The notes: generated from the letters alone by a model not told the origin. Counted from the stretch's first letter, positions 10,337 to 19,761 are shown. The stretch is DNA of 64,000 nt from Pseudoxanthomonas sp. X-1 (GCF_020042665.1 NZ_CP083376.1:3818001-3882000), one strand, 5' to 3'. Program-made: numbers and translations.

Positions 10337-10670
10337 GGGCATTCTCCTTCAGCGGAAATACGAACGCCCCGGCCGGGGGACGGCGCAGGGCGTGGCGTGG
10401 AGGAAGCGCGGATCGATGCACCAACGCCCGGACGGGGCGTGCACAGCGGTCTGGATTGGGTCGGGCATCGGCTTCATCGGCGCGGCGTCTCCGTCAATCC
10501 AGGAGGTCTTCAGCGGCCCCCTGGGGATACGACCCTACTCCTGCCTTCCGGGGGCGACAAGCACCGCTCGGCGGATGCAGACAGGTCCAGGTCGGCTTGG
10601 CGAAGACCACCGCCCGGACAACCGGGACCGGAACCGCAGATTCATATAAATGACTGATTTTTAATGGGAA
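10337..10670. other. Intergenic stretch without a gene
   Basis: 334 bp between the YdcH-like gene and the stop of the OmpA-like gene. No credible ORF. A small hairpin is visible (ACGCCC at 10424-10429 with GGGCGT at 10435-10440). A short AT-rich tract (about 10643-10664) lies just after the OmpA-like stop. Presumably it holds the promoter of the YdcH-like gene; no clear -35/-10 pair was recognised. Confidence 0.4.
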
Positions 10671-11561
10671 TCACGGCGCGACGATGGCCGCGGCGGCCTG
10701 CGTCTTGCTGGCCCCCTTGCCGCCGCCGTCGGTGACCCGGGCCTTGGCCACGCCGGCCGCGATCAGGGCCGTCCGCAGGGCCGCCGAACGGCCCGCGCCA
10801 AGCTGCTTGTCGCCATAGCCCACCACGCGCAGCTTGGTGCCCTTGGTGGCGTCCATGTAGGCCGCCAGCGCCTGTACGGCGGACTTGCCGGCCGCCGACA
10901 GGGTCGCCTTGCCGTCCTGGAACATGGTCGGCGGCAGTACGAAGGTCTCCGCCCCGTCGGCACCGAAGCTGGACTTGGGCAGCTTGGCGCCGGAGACCAG
11001 TTCGGCCTCCTGGCGGGCCAGCGCGGCGTCCTTCTGCCGGGCCGCGACCAGCTTGGCCTGCTGGGCGGAGGTGGCGGTGGAGATCACCTCCTGCACCTGT
11101 TCGGCCTGTGCGGCCGCCTCGGCCTCGGCCTGCTGGCGCACGCGCTCGGCTTCCTCGGCCTGGATCTGCTGCTGCACGCGCAGGCGCTCGGCCTCCTGCC
11201 GGGCGCGGGCGGTCTCGCGGCGGCTGGCCTCCAGCAGCAGGTCGTTGCGGGTGCGGTCCAGGGTGTCGACCTGGCGGCCGATGGCGCCGTTTTGCGCGGC
11301 CACTTCGGCGATCTCCACCCGGCGCTGGGCGATGTACAGCAGCGCATCGCGCTCGCTGCGCTTGGAATCGGCGTAGCGGGCGATGGCCTGGACCGCCTGC
11401 AGGCGCTCGTAAGCGCCCTGCTCGCGCAGGTCCGGGTTGGCGTCCAGCGCGTTCAGGCGGCCGTTGAGCTGGGCCACGACCTCGTCGTCGGCGGCCAGCG
11501 CCGGCGCCGCCAGGCCCAGCGCCAGGGCAAGCAGCAGGCTGCGGGACAGGGAGCGGTTCAT
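10671..11561 (-). CDS. Exported OmpA-like (peptidoglycan-associated) protein with coiled-coil middle
   Basis: 296 residues. Signal peptide LLLALALGLAAPALA with cleavage about residue 23. Residues about 60-190 are Arg/Glu/Ala/Gln-rich coiled coil. Residues about 200-285 resemble an OmpA C-terminal domain (MFQDGKATLSAAGKSAVQAL, then RVVGYGDKQLGAGRSAALR), but the usual HTD motif is degenerate (GYGD), so peptidoglycan binding is uncertain. The start overlaps the stop of the DUF4398 gene (ATGA), so the two form a coupled pair, an arrangement often seen for these families. Confidence 0.75.
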   Translation of the reverse strand: MNRSLSRSLLLALALGLAAPALAADDEVVAQLNGRLNALDANPDLREQGAYERLQAVQAIARYADSKRSERDALLYIAQRRVEIAEVAAQNGAIGRQVDTLDRTRNDLLLEASRRETARARQEAERLRVQQQIQAEEAERVRQQAEAEAAAQAEQVQEVISTATSAQQAKLVAARQKDAALARQEAELVSGAKLPKSSFGADGAETFVLPPTMFQDGKATLSAAGKSAVQALAAYMDATKGTKLRVVGYGDKQLGAGRSAALRTALIAAGVAKARVTDGGGKGASKTQAAAAIVAP

Positions 11562-12037
11562 GGCGTGCCTCCCGGCGCGGCGGAGGGAAGCGTGGGCAGT
11601 GCGTCCTGCGGCGGCAGCGGCGGCAGCGGCGCCGGGGGCGGCGCGGGCGGGGCCGGCGGCGGGGCGGCCAGCACCTTCTGCAGGCGATCGATCTCGGACT
11701 GCTCCTGCGCCAGGCGCGCCTGGACGGCGGCCTGGGCGCTGCGGGCCCGCGCCAGGTCGGCGTCGGCCTGCGCCTGCTGGGCCAGCAGCGGGACCTGCTT
11801 GCGGCCGCTGCGCGATTCACCCAGGGCCTGTGCCTGGGAGATCTTGTCGCGCGCGGCCTGGATCAGGTCGGGCGCGTACTGGTCGGCATCGGCGTCGCTG
11901 GCGCGCTGCACCGCGGCCTGGGCGGCGGCCAGTTCGGCCACGCCCACGTCCTGCGCCTGCGCGGCGCCGCCGAGTGCGAGGAAGGCCAAGCCGGTCACGC
12001 ACAGCCGCCTGGAGAATTGTGCGAAGCTACGAATCAT
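11558..12037 (-). CDS. DUF4398-domain exported protein
   Basis: 159 residues. N-terminal signal sequence (LAFLALGGAAQA) with cleavage about residue 28. Residues about 30-125 are a helical DUF4398-like domain rich in Ala, Gln and Asp. The C-terminal 35 residues are almost only Pro, Ala and Leu (PPAPPAPPPAPLPPLPP), likely an extended spacer. First gene of a two-gene operon with the OmpA-like protein. Probably periplasmic and envelope-related; exact role unknown. Confidence 0.75.
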   Translation of the reverse strand: MIRSFAQFSRRLCVTGLAFLALGGAAQAQDVGVAELAAAQAAVQRASDADADQYAPDLIQAARDKISQAQALGESRSGRKQVPLLAQQAQADADLARARSAQAAVQARLAQEQSEIDRLQKVLAAPPPAPPAPPPAPLPPLPPQDALPTLPSAAPGGTP

Positions 12038-12140
12038 CTTGATGGCCGCGGCGTTCTAGGGGAAATCCGCGGCCATTGTCGTCAAGCACATAGCGCACTT
12101 GCAATGGACGTGCAGGCGCCAAGCCAGCGGGGACTCATCA

Positions 12141-13277
12141 ATGGACATCGGCTATTTCCTCAAGCTGATGACGGAAAAGAACGCGTCGGACATGTTCCTG
12201 ACCACCGGCGCGCCCGTCTACATCAAGATCGAAGGCAGGCTCTACCCCCTTGGCAACACCGGCCTGCCGCCGGGCATGGTCAAGAAAATCGCCTATTCGC
12301 TGATGGACGAGGGCCAGGTGCCGCAGTTCGAGCGCGACCTGGAGCTCAACATGGCCGTGGCCCTGGCCGAGGCCGGGCGCTTCCGCGTCAATGTATTCAA
12401 GCAGCGCGGCGAGGTGGGCATGGTCATCCGCGCCATCCGCAGCAAGATCCCCTCGATCGAGGAGCTGCAGCTGCCGGAGGTGCTCAAGGACATCATCATG
12501 ACCCCGCGTGGGCTGGTGCTGCTGGTCGGCTCGACCGGCTCGGGCAAGTCGACCTCGCTGGCCTCGATGATCGACTACCGCAACTCCAGCACCACCGGGC
12601 ACATCCTCACCATCGAGGATCCGATCGAATACCTGCACCGGCACAAGCAGTCCATCGTCAACCAGCGTGAGGTCGGCCTGGACACCCACGCCTTCCACAA
12701 CGCGCTGAAGAACGCCATGCGCGAGGCGCCGGACGTGATCCTGATCGGCGAGATCCTGGATGCGACCACCATGGAGGCGGCCATCGCCTTCGCCGAGACC
12801 GGCCACCTGTGCCTGGCCACGCTGCACTCCAACAACGCCGACCAGACCATCGAGCGCATCCTCAACTTCTTCCCCGAGACCGCGCACAAGAACGTGCTGA
12901 TGAACCTGGCGCTCAACCTGCGCGCCGTGGTCTCCCAGCGCCTGGTCAAGGGCGTGGACGGGCGCCGGCTTCCGGCCGCCGAGGTCCTGCTCAACACCCC
13001 GGTGATCCGCGACCTGCTGCGCCGCGGCCAGATCCATGAGATCAAGCAGGCCATGGAGGAGTCGCTGGAGGAAGGCATGGAGTCCTTCGACCAGTGCCTG
13101 TTCCGCATGGCCAAGGAAGGCAAGATCAGCCAGGAGGAGGCGCTGCGTGCCGCCGATTCGCGCGATGGCCTGGCGCTGAAGTTCCGCCTGTCCGAGGGCG
13201 CTTCGGGCGAGCACGACCCCTACGCCGACCTCTACGAAAGCAGCTCGTCCTCGACGATCACGCACGGCTTCGGCTGA
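12141..13277 (+). CDS. pilU: Twitching motility ATPase PilU
   Basis: 378 residues from the ATG at 12141 (family N-terminus MDIGYFLKLM; an upstream in-frame start adds 14 atypical residues). Secretion-ATPase fold with Walker A GSTGSGKS (130-137), Asp box TIEDPIEY, Walker B region LIGEILD (201-207) and His box ATLHSNNADQ. The ATPase assists PilT in type IV pilus retraction. Walker B ends GEILD where many PilT/PilU proteins have GEIRD; the catalytic Glu is kept. Divergent from the DUF4398 operon. pilT is not in the window. Confidence 0.93.
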   Translation: MDIGYFLKLMTEKNASDMFLTTGAPVYIKIEGRLYPLGNTGLPPGMVKKIAYSLMDEGQVPQFERDLELNMAVALAEAGRFRVNVFKQRGEVGMVIRAIRSKIPSIEELQLPEVLKDIIMTPRGLVLLVGSTGSGKSTSLASMIDYRNSSTTGHILTIEDPIEYLHRHKQSIVNQREVGLDTHAFHNALKNAMREAPDVILIGEILDATTMEAAIAFAETGHLCLATLHSNNADQTIERILNFFPETAHKNVLMNLALNLRAVVSQRLVKGVDGRRLPAAEVLLNTPVIRDLLRRGQIHEIKQAMEESLEEGMESFDQCLFRMAKEGKISQEEALRAADSRDGLALKFRLSEGASGEHDPYADLYESSSSSTITHGFG

Positions 13278-13295
13278 GGCCTGGCACGGCCAAGT

Positions 13296-13363
13296 GTGGG
13301 AGCCGCCATGGCGGCGACAGGGCTTTACCGGTAGAGCCCCATCGCCGCCATGGCGGCTCCCAC
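13296..13363. repeat. Long palindromic intergenic repeat, copy 1
   Basis: Perfect 22-bp arms (13296-13317, starting GTGGGAGCCGCCATGG, and 13342-13363) around a 24-nt loop that itself can pair GGGCT with AGCCC. Lies between the convergent ends of pilU and maiA. Closely related copies are at 18224, 58069 and 63454. Confidence 0.9.
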
Positions 13364-13389
13364 GCCAGATCTTTCAGGCATCCGCAGGC

Positions 13390-14067
13390 TCAGGCCTCCA
13401 GCGGCGCCGGCCCGGGCGCGTCGGGCTGGCGCTCGGGGCTGGCGTGGATGAAGGCCGGCAGCGCCAGGCAGGCCTGCTCGATGCGGGCGATGACCGGATA
13501 GGGCGACAGGTCCACCCCGAAGCGGCGCGCGTTGTACAGCTGCGGGATCAGGCAGCAGTCGGCCAGGCCGGGCGCCTCGCCGTGGCAGTAGGTGCCGGTG
13601 ACCAGGTCGTCGGCCAGCAGGGTCTCCATCGCCTGCAACCCCTCGCTCACCCAGTGCCGCACCCAGGCCTCGCGCTCGACCGGTGGCACGCGCCATTCCT
13701 CGTCGAAGAAGCGCAGCACGCGCAGGTTGCCCAGGGGGTGGATGTCGCAGGCCACCAGCTGCGCCAACGCCCGCACGCGGGCGCGATCGCGGGCGCTGGA
13801 CGGCATCAGTGGCCGCTCCGGCCAGCTTTCGTCCAGGTACTCCAGGATCGCCAGCGACTGGCGCAGCACCCGCTTGCCGTGCATCAGCGTGGGTACCAGG
13901 TGCTGCGGGTTGAGCCGCGCGTAGTCGGGCTGGTGCTGCTGGCCGCCGTCGCGCACCAGGTGCACCGGCTCCAGGTCGTAGGGCAGGCCCTTGAGGTTCA
14001 GTCCGATGCGGACCCGGTAGGCGGCGCTGGAGCGCCAGTAGGAATACAGCCGCAGACGATCCGACAC
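13390..14067 (-). CDS. maiA: Maleylacetoacetate isomerase (zeta-class GST)
   Basis: 225 residues. Thioredoxin-like N-terminal domain with the zeta-class motif RSSAAYRVRIGLNLKG (usual form SSCSxRVRIAL), then NPQHLVPTL (cis-Pro region) and an all-helical C-terminal domain. It isomerises 4-maleylacetoacetate to fumarylacetoacetate with glutathione in tyrosine/homogentisate breakdown. It follows the fumarylacetoacetase gene on the same strand after 216 bp. Confidence 0.88.
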   Translation of the reverse strand: MSDRLRLYSYWRSSAAYRVRIGLNLKGLPYDLEPVHLVRDGGQQHQPDYARLNPQHLVPTLMHGKRVLRQSLAILEYLDESWPERPLMPSSARDRARVRALAQLVACDIHPLGNLRVLRFFDEEWRVPPVEREAWVRHWVSEGLQAMETLLADDLVTGTYCHGEAPGLADCCLIPQLYNARRFGVDLSPYPVIARIEQACLALPAFIHASPERQPDAPGPAPLEA

Positions 14068-14283
14068 GCGCAGAACCTCACTCTGTTTCGCAGCCGGCCT
14101 CCCCCATGGTGGCCGGAACCTTCCATTGTCGCGCGCGTGGACGCCGAATGCCCGCGCGGGGGGCGCCCTCCGGGCGGGCCGCGTCGAGCCGGCAACAGCC
14201 GCCAGGGCCAGCCCGCGCCCCGCAGCGGGGCTTTGCGCGCCAACCCCAGGGGCCGCCCCCGGGTGCGGTGATGGAGCCGGGCC

Positions 14284-15267
14284 CTAGGCCTGGCGTTCGA
14301 CCCGTTGCTCGATCGCGCCGAAGACCGAGGCGCCGTCGCGCCCGATCATCTCGATGCGCACCGTATCGCCGAACGCCAGGAACGGCGTGCTCGCCTGCCC
14401 GTCGCGCAGGGCTTCCACCACGCGCTGCTCGGCCAGGCACGACGCGCCCTTGCCGATGTCGTGGTTGGCGATGGTGCCCGAGCCGACCAGCGTGCCGGCC
14501 ACCAGCGGCCGGGTCCGCGCGGCGTGCGCGATCAGCTGGGCGAAGTCGAACTGCATGTCCACCCCGGCCTCGGGCTCGCCGAACCAGGCGCCGTTGAGCT
14601 GGGTGCGCATGGCCAGGTGCAGCTTGCGCCCGGCCCAGGCCTCGCCCAGTTCGTCGGGGGTGACCAGCACCGGCGAGAGCGCCGAGCGCGGCTTGGACTG
14701 CAGAAAGCCGAAGCCCTTGGCCAGTTCGGCCGGGATCAGGTTGCGCAGGGACACATCGTTGACCAGGCCGACCAGCTGGATGTGCTCGCCGGCGCGGGCC
14801 GCGTCCACGCCCATGGGCACGTCGTCGGTGACCACCACCACTTCGGCCTCCAGGTCGATGCCGAAGTCCTCGCTGGCCACGCGGATCGGCTCATGCGGAC
14901 CAAGAAAGCCGGCACTGGTGGCCTGGTACATCAGCGGATCGGTGTAGAAGCTCTCCGGCACCTGCGCGCCGCGCGCCTGGCGCACGCGCTCGACATGGGC
15001 CAGGTAGGCGCTGCCGTCGAGGAATTCATAGGCGCGCGGCAGCGGCGCGGCCAGCGCGGCCATGTCCAGCGCGAACGCGCCGTCGGCCTGGTCCGTTTCC
15101 AGCGCCTGCGCCAGCGCCCGCAGGCGCGGGGCAAGCGTCGACCAGTCCTCCAGCGCACGCTGCAGCGTCGGGGCGATGCCGACGGCGCGCACCGCGCGCG
15201 ACAGGTCACGCGAGACCACGATCAGCGTGCCATCGCGGCCGCCTTCCTTCAACGAACCCAGCTTCAT
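14284..15267 (-). CDS. fahA: Fumarylacetoacetate hydrolase family protein
   Basis: 327 residues from the ATG at 15267 (MKLGSLKEGGRDG); an upstream start would add eight unusual residues. Conserved FAH-fold metal and active-site segments: DIDLEAE-like sequence FGIDLEAEVVVVTDDVPMG, LVNDVSLRNLIP, and the C-terminal GSGTIANHD. It probably cleaves fumarylacetoacetate to fumarate and acetoacetate, the last step after maiA, which lies downstream. Other FAH-superfamily reactions cannot be excluded by sequence, but context supports tyrosine degradation. Confidence 0.85.
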   Translation of the reverse strand: MKLGSLKEGGRDGTLIVVSRDLSRAVRAVGIAPTLQRALEDWSTLAPRLRALAQALETDQADGAFALDMAALAAPLPRAYEFLDGSAYLAHVERVRQARGAQVPESFYTDPLMYQATSAGFLGPHEPIRVASEDFGIDLEAEVVVVTDDVPMGVDAARAGEHIQLVGLVNDVSLRNLIPAELAKGFGFLQSKPRSALSPVLVTPDELGEAWAGRKLHLAMRTQLNGAWFGEPEAGVDMQFDFAQLIAHAARTRPLVAGTLVGSGTIANHDIGKGASCLAEQRVVEALRDGQASTPFLAFGDTVRIEMIGRDGASVFGAIEQRVERQA

Positions 15268-15332
15268 CCCCGCCCTCCGCGGCTGCCGCAATGAGATTGT
15301 TGCGATTGTAACCAGTCAGGCCGCAGGCGCGC

Positions 15333-16070
15333 TCAGTCCTCGCCCTGGAACGCGCCGGCGCGGTAGGTCAGCACCAGCGTGTCGCGGTGTCCGGCCTCGC
15401 CGAGCGGCTGGATCGGGGTGGACTCGTGGATCACCCGCGCATCGTCCAGCAGCAGCGCAGACCAGGGCTGGGCCAGGGTGAAGCGCTGGCCGTGCGTGCC
15501 CTCGGCCTCGAACACCCGCGTCTCGCCGCCCTTGATGTCCACCCGGTCCACCAGCAGCACGACCACGAAGTCCACACCGTCGCGATGCGCGCCCTCGGGC
15601 GTGGGCCGGCCGATGCCGTCAGTGGTGTCGATGCGGAACTGGTGCGCCTCGATGAACCAGCGCGACTGCCCGCGCAGTTGGGCGAACAGCCGGCCGAAGC
15701 CTGCGATCAGCCGCGACCACGCCGGCAGCGCCAGAGTCCGCGGATCGACCGGCTCGAACCAGCGGTGCATGCCGCCATGCAGGGCGTTGTAGTCCTCCGA
15801 CTGCCAGTGCGCGCGGTGCGGCGCCAGCGTCAGCGTCTCGCCTTCCTGCACGAAGCAGGCGTGGCGGCGGCGGCGATAGCGGCCGCCATCGCGGAGGTAG
15901 GTGTCCACCGCCAGGTCCTCCCAGCCGGGCGCGAGCGCGGCCAGCGCCGCTTCATCGCAGCCGGTGACGGTGCCCACCGCCGCACGGTCCAGCACGGCGT
16001 AGCCGTCCAGGCGCATGCGCTCGAGCGCCTCGGCGGCCGGGGTCAGGGGAGGATTCGGGGAAACACGCAT
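15333..16070 (-). CDS. 2OG-Fe(II) dioxygenase family protein
   Basis: 245 residues from the ATG at 16070 (MRVSPNPPLTPAAEALERM); the frame is open further upstream without a convincing start. Jelly-roll core with the iron-binding H-x-D in EGAHRDGVDFVVVLLVD and the distal His in ARVIHESTPI; the C-terminal Arg region (DTLVLTYRAG) would bind 2-oxoglutarate. Resembles the small 2OG-Fe dioxygenase family (PF10014-like) that includes amino-acid hydroxylases. Substrate unknown. Single gene between fahA and tRNA-Gln. Confidence 0.75.
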   Translation of the reverse strand: MRVSPNPPLTPAAEALERMRLDGYAVLDRAAVGTVTGCDEAALAALAPGWEDLAVDTYLRDGGRYRRRRHACFVQEGETLTLAPHRAHWQSEDYNALHGGMHRWFEPVDPRTLALPAWSRLIAGFGRLFAQLRGQSRWFIEAHQFRIDTTDGIGRPTPEGAHRDGVDFVVVLLVDRVDIKGGETRVFEAEGTHGQRFTLAQPWSALLLDDARVIHESTPIQPLGEAGHRDTLVLTYRAGAFQGED

Positions 16071-16222
16071 GGCGGGCGCCGTAAGGGGAAGCGGCGGCGC
16101 AGGCGGCCGCGAACAGCCGGAAATTCTACACGCCGGCCGCGCACCGGCCCTCGCGTCGGCGCAATGCGAACGAGTGCGGGGCACGGGCGCCATCCGTCGC
16201 CCGGCGGCGGATCGCAGGCAAG

Positions 16223-16247
16223 AAAAAACCCGCCATGAAGGCGGGTT
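16223..16247 (-). terminator. Rho-independent terminator of tRNA-Gln
   Basis: Read on the minus strand: AACCCGCC, 5-nt loop, GGCGGGTT, then a run of six T in all. It lies 11 bp beyond the encoded CCA end of tRNA-Gln. Canonical in form. Confidence 0.9.
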
Positions 16248-16258
16248 CTTCTTGAAGA

Positions 16259-16334
16259 TGGCAGCCCCGGAAGGATTCGAACCTCCGAATGCCTGAGTCA
16301 GAGTCAGGTGCCTTACCGCTTGGCGACGGGGCTA
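16259..16334 (-). tRNA. tRNA-Gln (anticodon CUG)
   Basis: 76-nt cloverleaf with encoded CCA. Acceptor TAGCCCC pairs with GGGGCTG (U-G at the end); D arm GCCAAGCGGTAAGGC; anticodon stem CCTGA/TCAGG with loop CTCTGAC giving anticodon CUG; T arm with GGTTCGAATCC. Matches the bacterial tRNA-Gln consensus. Located downstream of rplM-rpsI. Confidence 0.96.
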
Positions 16335-16393
16335 TGGTGCAGCTGGGCGGCGAAGTATACGAACCACGCCGCCCAGGGTAAAGCGTAAAACGA

Positions 16394-16786
16394 TCAGCGC
16401 TTGGAGAACTGCGTGGCGCGACGCGCCTTGTGCAGGCCGACCTTCTTGCGCTCGACTTCGCGCGCATCGCGGGTCATGAAACCGGCCTTGCGCAGCTCGG
16501 ACTTCAGGGTCTCGTCGTACTCGACCAGCGCGCGGGCGATGCCCAGGCGGATCGCGCCGGCCTGGCCGGTGGTGCCACCGCCGGCGGCGGTCACGACGAT
16601 GTCGAAGCTCTCGGTGTTCTTGGTCAGCTCCAGCGGCTGGCGCACGATCATGCGCGCGGTCTCACGGCCGAAGAACTCGTCCAGCGGACGGTCGTTGACG
16701 GTGATCTTGCCCGAGCCCTTGCGCAGGAACACGCGGGCGGTGGAGGACTTGCGACGGCCGGTGCCGTAGTTCTGAGTGATAGCCAT
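16394..16786 (-). CDS. rpsI: 30S ribosomal protein S9 (uS9)
   Basis: 130 residues, full family length, starting [20 protein letters not shown] and ending in the basic tail [11 protein letters not shown], whose last residues reach toward the P-site tRNA. Follows rplM after 2 bp, the conserved rplM-rpsI operon. Confidence 0.98.
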   Translation of the reverse strand: MAITQNYGTGRRKSSTARVFLRKGSGKITVNDRPLDEFFGRETARMIVRQPLELTKNTESFDIVVTAAGGGTTGQAGAIRLGIARALVEYDETLKSELRKAGFMTRDAREVERKKVGLHKARRATQFSKR

Positions 16787-16788
16787 GA

Positions 16789-17217
16789 TTAGATGTCCAG
16801 GACCTGCGGCTGCTGTGCGGCGTGCGGATGGTTGGAACCGGCGTAGACCTTCAGCTTGCGGTACATGGCGCGGCCCAGCGGGCCCTTCGGCAGCATGCCC
16901 TTGACGGCGGTCTCGATCACGCGTTCCGGATGACGCTCCAGCGCCTGCTGCAGGGTCTCGGTCTTCAGGTTGCCGATGTAGCCGGTGAAGCGGTGGTACT
17001 TCTTGTCGGTGAGCTTCTTGCCGGTGACGGCGATCTTCTCGGCGTTGATGACCACCAGGTAGTCGCCAGTGTCGACGTGCGGGGTGTAGACCGGCTTGTG
17101 CTTGCCACGCAGGCGGCGGGCCAGCTCGGAGGACAGACGGCCCAGCGTTTTGCCGGAGGCGTCGACGAGGTACCAGTCGCGCTGGACGGTCTCGTTCTTT
17201 GCGGTGAACGTGCTCAT
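16789..17217 (-). CDS. rplM: 50S ribosomal protein L13 (uL13)
   Basis: 142 residues ([20 protein letters not shown] start), normal length and conserved [20 protein letters not shown] segment. First gene of the rplM-rpsI operon; the long open frame upstream of the ATG at 17217 is non-coding. A divergent region of about 225 bp separates it from coq7. Confidence 0.98.
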   Translation of the reverse strand: MSTFTAKNETVQRDWYLVDASGKTLGRLSSELARRLRGKHKPVYTPHVDTGDYLVVINAEKIAVTGKKLTDKKYHRFTGYIGNLKTETLQQALERHPERVIETAVKGMLPKGPLGRAMYRKLKVYAGSNHPHAAQQPQVLDI

Positions 17218-17442
17218 GGAAGAAGCTCTTGTGTTTGGTCGGGCGGATTGCGCGGCCGGCGGCAGCCAGGCGCGGAACTTTGCCACGCGTTGTGAAGGGT
17301 GAAACGGAAGGCGCGAGATTGTACGGACGCAGGCCAGGCATTGCAAGTGGCGGCCCGCAGCGGTTGGCATCCGGGCCCGGTGAGGGGGAACATGTCCTCC
17401 ACGGCCGCCTGCCGCGGCGCTTCCGGACCGACTCGCCCCGCC

Positions 17443-18087
17443 ATGACCCCCACCCGCCTGTATTCGCCGCTGGACCGTGTGCTGGACGAAGCCCAGCGCG
17501 CGCTGGAGACCACGCTGGGCAGCCCATCGGCCCAGCGCGCCTATCCCGCGGCCGAGACGCCCGAGATCGCCCTGGACCCGGCCGAGCGCCGCCACGCCGC
17601 CGGGCTGATGCGCATCAACCATGTCGGCGAGGTCTGCGCGCAGGCCCTGTACTCGGGCCAGGCCGCCGTGGCGCGCGACCCGGCCACCCGCGCCCACCTG
17701 CGCGAGGCCGCGCAGGAGGAGACCGACCACCTGGCCTGGTGCGCGCGGCGCCTGCGCGAACTGGACAGCCGGCCCAGCCTGCTCAATCCGCTGTGGTACT
17801 CGGGCAGCTACGCCATCGGCGCGCTGGCGGGGCTGCGCGGCGACGGCTGGAACCTGGGCTTCGTGGTCGAGACCGAGCGCCAGGTCGAGGCGCACCTGGA
17901 CGAGCACCTGGACATCCTGCCGCCGGCCGACCTGCGCAGCCGCGATGTGCTGCGGGTGATGAAGGCCGACGAGGCGCGCCACGCCGACCAGGCCGAGGGT
18001 GCCGGCGCCCGGGTCCTGCCCTTCCCGATCCCCGCCGTGATGCAGTTCGCCTCGCAGGTGATGAAGACGGTGGCTTACCGGCTCTGA
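17443..18087 (+). CDS. coq7: 2-polyprenyl-3-methyl-6-methoxy-1,4-benzoquinone monooxygenase (ubiquinone biosynthesis)
   Basis: 214 residues from the ATG at 17443 ([20 protein letters not shown]); the upstream extension is not family-like. Diiron carboxylate motifs: [30 protein letters not shown], and [12 protein letters not shown] near the C-terminus provide the Glu and Glu-x-x-His ligands. Hydroxylates demethoxyubiquinone, the penultimate ring modification in ubiquinone synthesis; peripheral inner-membrane protein. Single gene; a palindromic repeat follows it. Confidence 0.93.
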   Translation: MTPTRLYSPLDRVLDEAQRALETTLGSPSAQRAYPAAETPEIALDPAERRHAAGLMRINHVGEVCAQALYSGQAAVARDPATRAHLREAAQEETDHLAWCARRLRELDSRPSLLNPLWYSGSYAIGALAGLRGDGWNLGFVVETERQVEAHLDEHLDILPPADLRSRDVLRVMKADEARHADQAEGAGARVLPFPIPAVMQFASQVMKTVAYRL

Positions 18088-18223
18088 GCGAACACAGCCG
18101 GGCGCCAGGCGCTCACCGCCCGTCATGGGCGCAGCCGCTGCCTGGGTGCAGCCCCGGAGCTTTTGAGGCAAGAGCGGCAGCGAGCCGATCCGGCTGCCGC
18201 CTCGCAGACAGCGAAGCAGCTCC

Positions 18224-18290
18224 GTGGGAGCCGCCATGGCGGCGATGAGGCGTTACCGGGAAAGCCATTCGCCGCCGTGGCGGCTCCCAC
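18224..18290. repeat. Long palindromic intergenic repeat, copy 2
   Basis: Arms starting GTGGGAGCCGCCATGGCGGC and the near-complement ending GTGGCGGCTCCCAC, with one or two mismatches, around a loop containing GGCGTTACCGGGAAAGCC. Lies between the convergent ends of coq7 and sugE; the 231-bp interval holds no gene. Confidence 0.88.
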
Positions 18291-18318
18291 CACCCAGCGC
18301 GCTGCCTCGCAGGCCCGG

Positions 18319-18633
18319 TTAGGACGCCAGCTTCAGGCCGACGACGCCGGCCACGATCAGGCCGATGCAGGCCAGCCGCGCCGGCGAGGCCGATTCCGCG
18401 AACAGCAGCATGCCCGCCACCGCCACGCCGGTGGCGCCGATGCCGGTCCACACCGCGTAGGCCGTGCCGACCGGGATGCCCTTCATCGCCTGGGTCATCA
18501 GCCAAAGGCTGGCGCCAGCGGCCAGCATCGTGCCCACGCTCGGCCACAGCCGGGTGAAGCCTTCGGTGTATTTCAGGCCCATGGCGAAGCAGATTTCCAG
18601 CAGGCCGGCGGCCAGCAGATAGACCCAGGACAT
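18319..18633 (-). CDS. sugE: Small multidrug resistance family transporter, SugE/Gdx type
   Basis: 104 residues, four hydrophobic helices. Membrane glutamate E13 in [20 protein letters not shown] matches the substrate/proton Glu; helix 3 carries [18 protein letters not shown]. The [12 protein letters not shown] segment favours the SugE/Gdx (guanidinium exporter) branch over EmrE. It would act as a dual-topology homodimer. No guanidine riboswitch was recognised upstream; instead the speD terminator lies there. Ribosome binding site AAAGGAGA precedes the ATG. Confidence 0.85.
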   Translation of the reverse strand: MSWVYLLAAGLLEICFAMGLKYTEGFTRLWPSVGTMLAAGASLWLMTQAMKGIPVGTAYAVWTGIGATGVAVAGMLLFAESASPARLACIGLIVAGVVGLKLAS

Positions 18634-18682
18634 GGCGGGTTCTCCTTTGCATCCAACTACGGTGTGAGGCGCGCAGGGCCGT

Positions 18683-18717
18683 AAAAAACGAAACGGCCCG
18701 GGCGCGAGCCCGGACCG
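18683..18717 (-). terminator. Rho-independent terminator between speD and sugE
   Basis: On the minus strand: CGGTCCGGGC, loop TCGC, GCCCGGGCCG (10-bp stem with one G-U), followed by TTTCGTTTTTT. About 105 bp past the speD stop and 50 bp before the sugE start, so it should end speD transcripts and make sugE a separate unit. Confidence 0.9.
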
Positions 18718-18821
18718 TCGTCGGTCATCCTGCGGCGCGGCCTGGAGGGCCGCGGGCGGGTCGTCCCGCCTTGAGTTCAGGACTTTACGTCAGGCCCGTG
18801 CAACCGGACCTGACCCGCGCC

Positions 18822-19616
18822 TCATTCGGCCAGGTTGCGGCCGTGGAAGAGTTCCTCGATCTCGCGCTTGAGCAGGCTCTCGATCTTCATGCGCTCCTTG
18901 AACGAGAGATTGCGCGCCTTCTCCTCGAACAGGTACTGGTCCAGGTCGAAGTCGGTCAGGTGCATCTTGGTGTGGAAGATGTTTTCCTGGTAGACGTTGA
19001 CGTCGATCATCTCGTAGCGCGACTTGATGTTCTTGGCCATGAAGTCCTGGATCGAGTTGATCTTGTGATCGATGTAGTGCTTCTTGCCCTTGATGTCGCG
19101 GGTGAAGCCACGGACGCGGTAGTCCATGATCACGATGTCCGACTCGAACGACTCGATCAGGTAGTTCAACGCCTTCAGCGGCGAGATCACGCCGCAGGTG
19201 GCCACGTCGATGTCCGCGCGGAAGGTCGCGATGCCGGCCTGCGGATGCGTTTCCGGATAGGTGTGGACGGTGATGTGGCTCTTGTCCAGGTGCGCGACCA
19301 CCGCGTCGGAGATCACTTCCTTGCCAGCCTGCTTCTTGTCGATCACCGGTTCCTCGGAAATGAGGATGGTGACCGACGCCCCCTGCGGGTCGTAGTCCTG
19401 GCGCGCGACGTTGAGGATGTTGGCGCCGATGATCTCGGCCACATCCGTCAGGATCTGGGTCAGGCGGTCGGCGTTGTACTCTTCATCGATGTACTCGATG
19501 TAGCGCTGGCGCTCGTCCTCGGACACGGCATAGCAGACGTCGTAGATGTTGAAGCTCAGCGCCTTGGTGAGGTTGTTGAAGCCCTGCAGCCTCAGACGCG
19601 GCAGTGGTTTGACCAC
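18822..19616 (-). CDS. speD: S-adenosylmethionine decarboxylase proenzyme (class 1A)
   Basis: 264 residues, the length of E. coli-type SpeD. The autocleavage site is in [13 protein letters not shown], where S113 becomes the pyruvoyl group of the alpha chain. The conserved [20 protein letters not shown] segment is also present. Produces decarboxylated AdoMet for spermidine synthesis; no speE is adjacent. Divergent from clp with 145 bp between the starts. Confidence 0.96.
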   Translation of the reverse strand: MVKPLPRLRLQGFNNLTKALSFNIYDVCYAVSEDERQRYIEYIDEEYNADRLTQILTDVAEIIGANILNVARQDYDPQGASVTILISEEPVIDKKQAGKEVISDAVVAHLDKSHITVHTYPETHPQAGIATFRADIDVATCGVISPLKALNYLIESFESDIVIMDYRVRGFTRDIKGKKHYIDHKINSIQDFMAKNIKSRYEMIDVNVYQENIFHTKMHLTDFDLDQYLFEEKARNLSFKERMKIESLLKREIEELFHGRNLAE

Positions 19617-19761
19617 GGCAGTGGGACCTGTGAAGGAAACGGGTGAAGGGGCGAATTATGGGGCAAATGCCCTGACGGTGAAATGACACCGCACCGCGGA
19701 TTGCCGTGGGCGCGGCATTCAGACTAAGCTCGCCGACATTCGCTTGAGTCCAAGAGCCGAC

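Noticed and set aside
12741..12765. PilU Walker B variant GEILD as a catalytic defect
   Set aside because: The catalytic Glu is kept, only the following Arg differs, and I believe related PilU proteins show the same form, so inactivity is not supported.
12138..13265. Minus-strand open frame antisense to pilU
   Set aside because: pilU has all secretion-ATPase motifs on the plus strand; the antisense product is His/Gln/Asp-rich and unlike any family.
18634..18682. Guanidine riboswitch upstream of sugE
   Set aside because: The leader between the terminator and the start is about 50 nt and shows neither the paired ACGR hairpin loops of the mini-ykkC type nor a recognisable ykkC core.
19676..19691. 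Inverted repeat CGGTG-N6-CACCG between speD and clp as a Clp operator
   Set aside because: Spacing is CRP-like but the half-sites are not TGTGA/TCACA, so autoregulation cannot be claimed from it.
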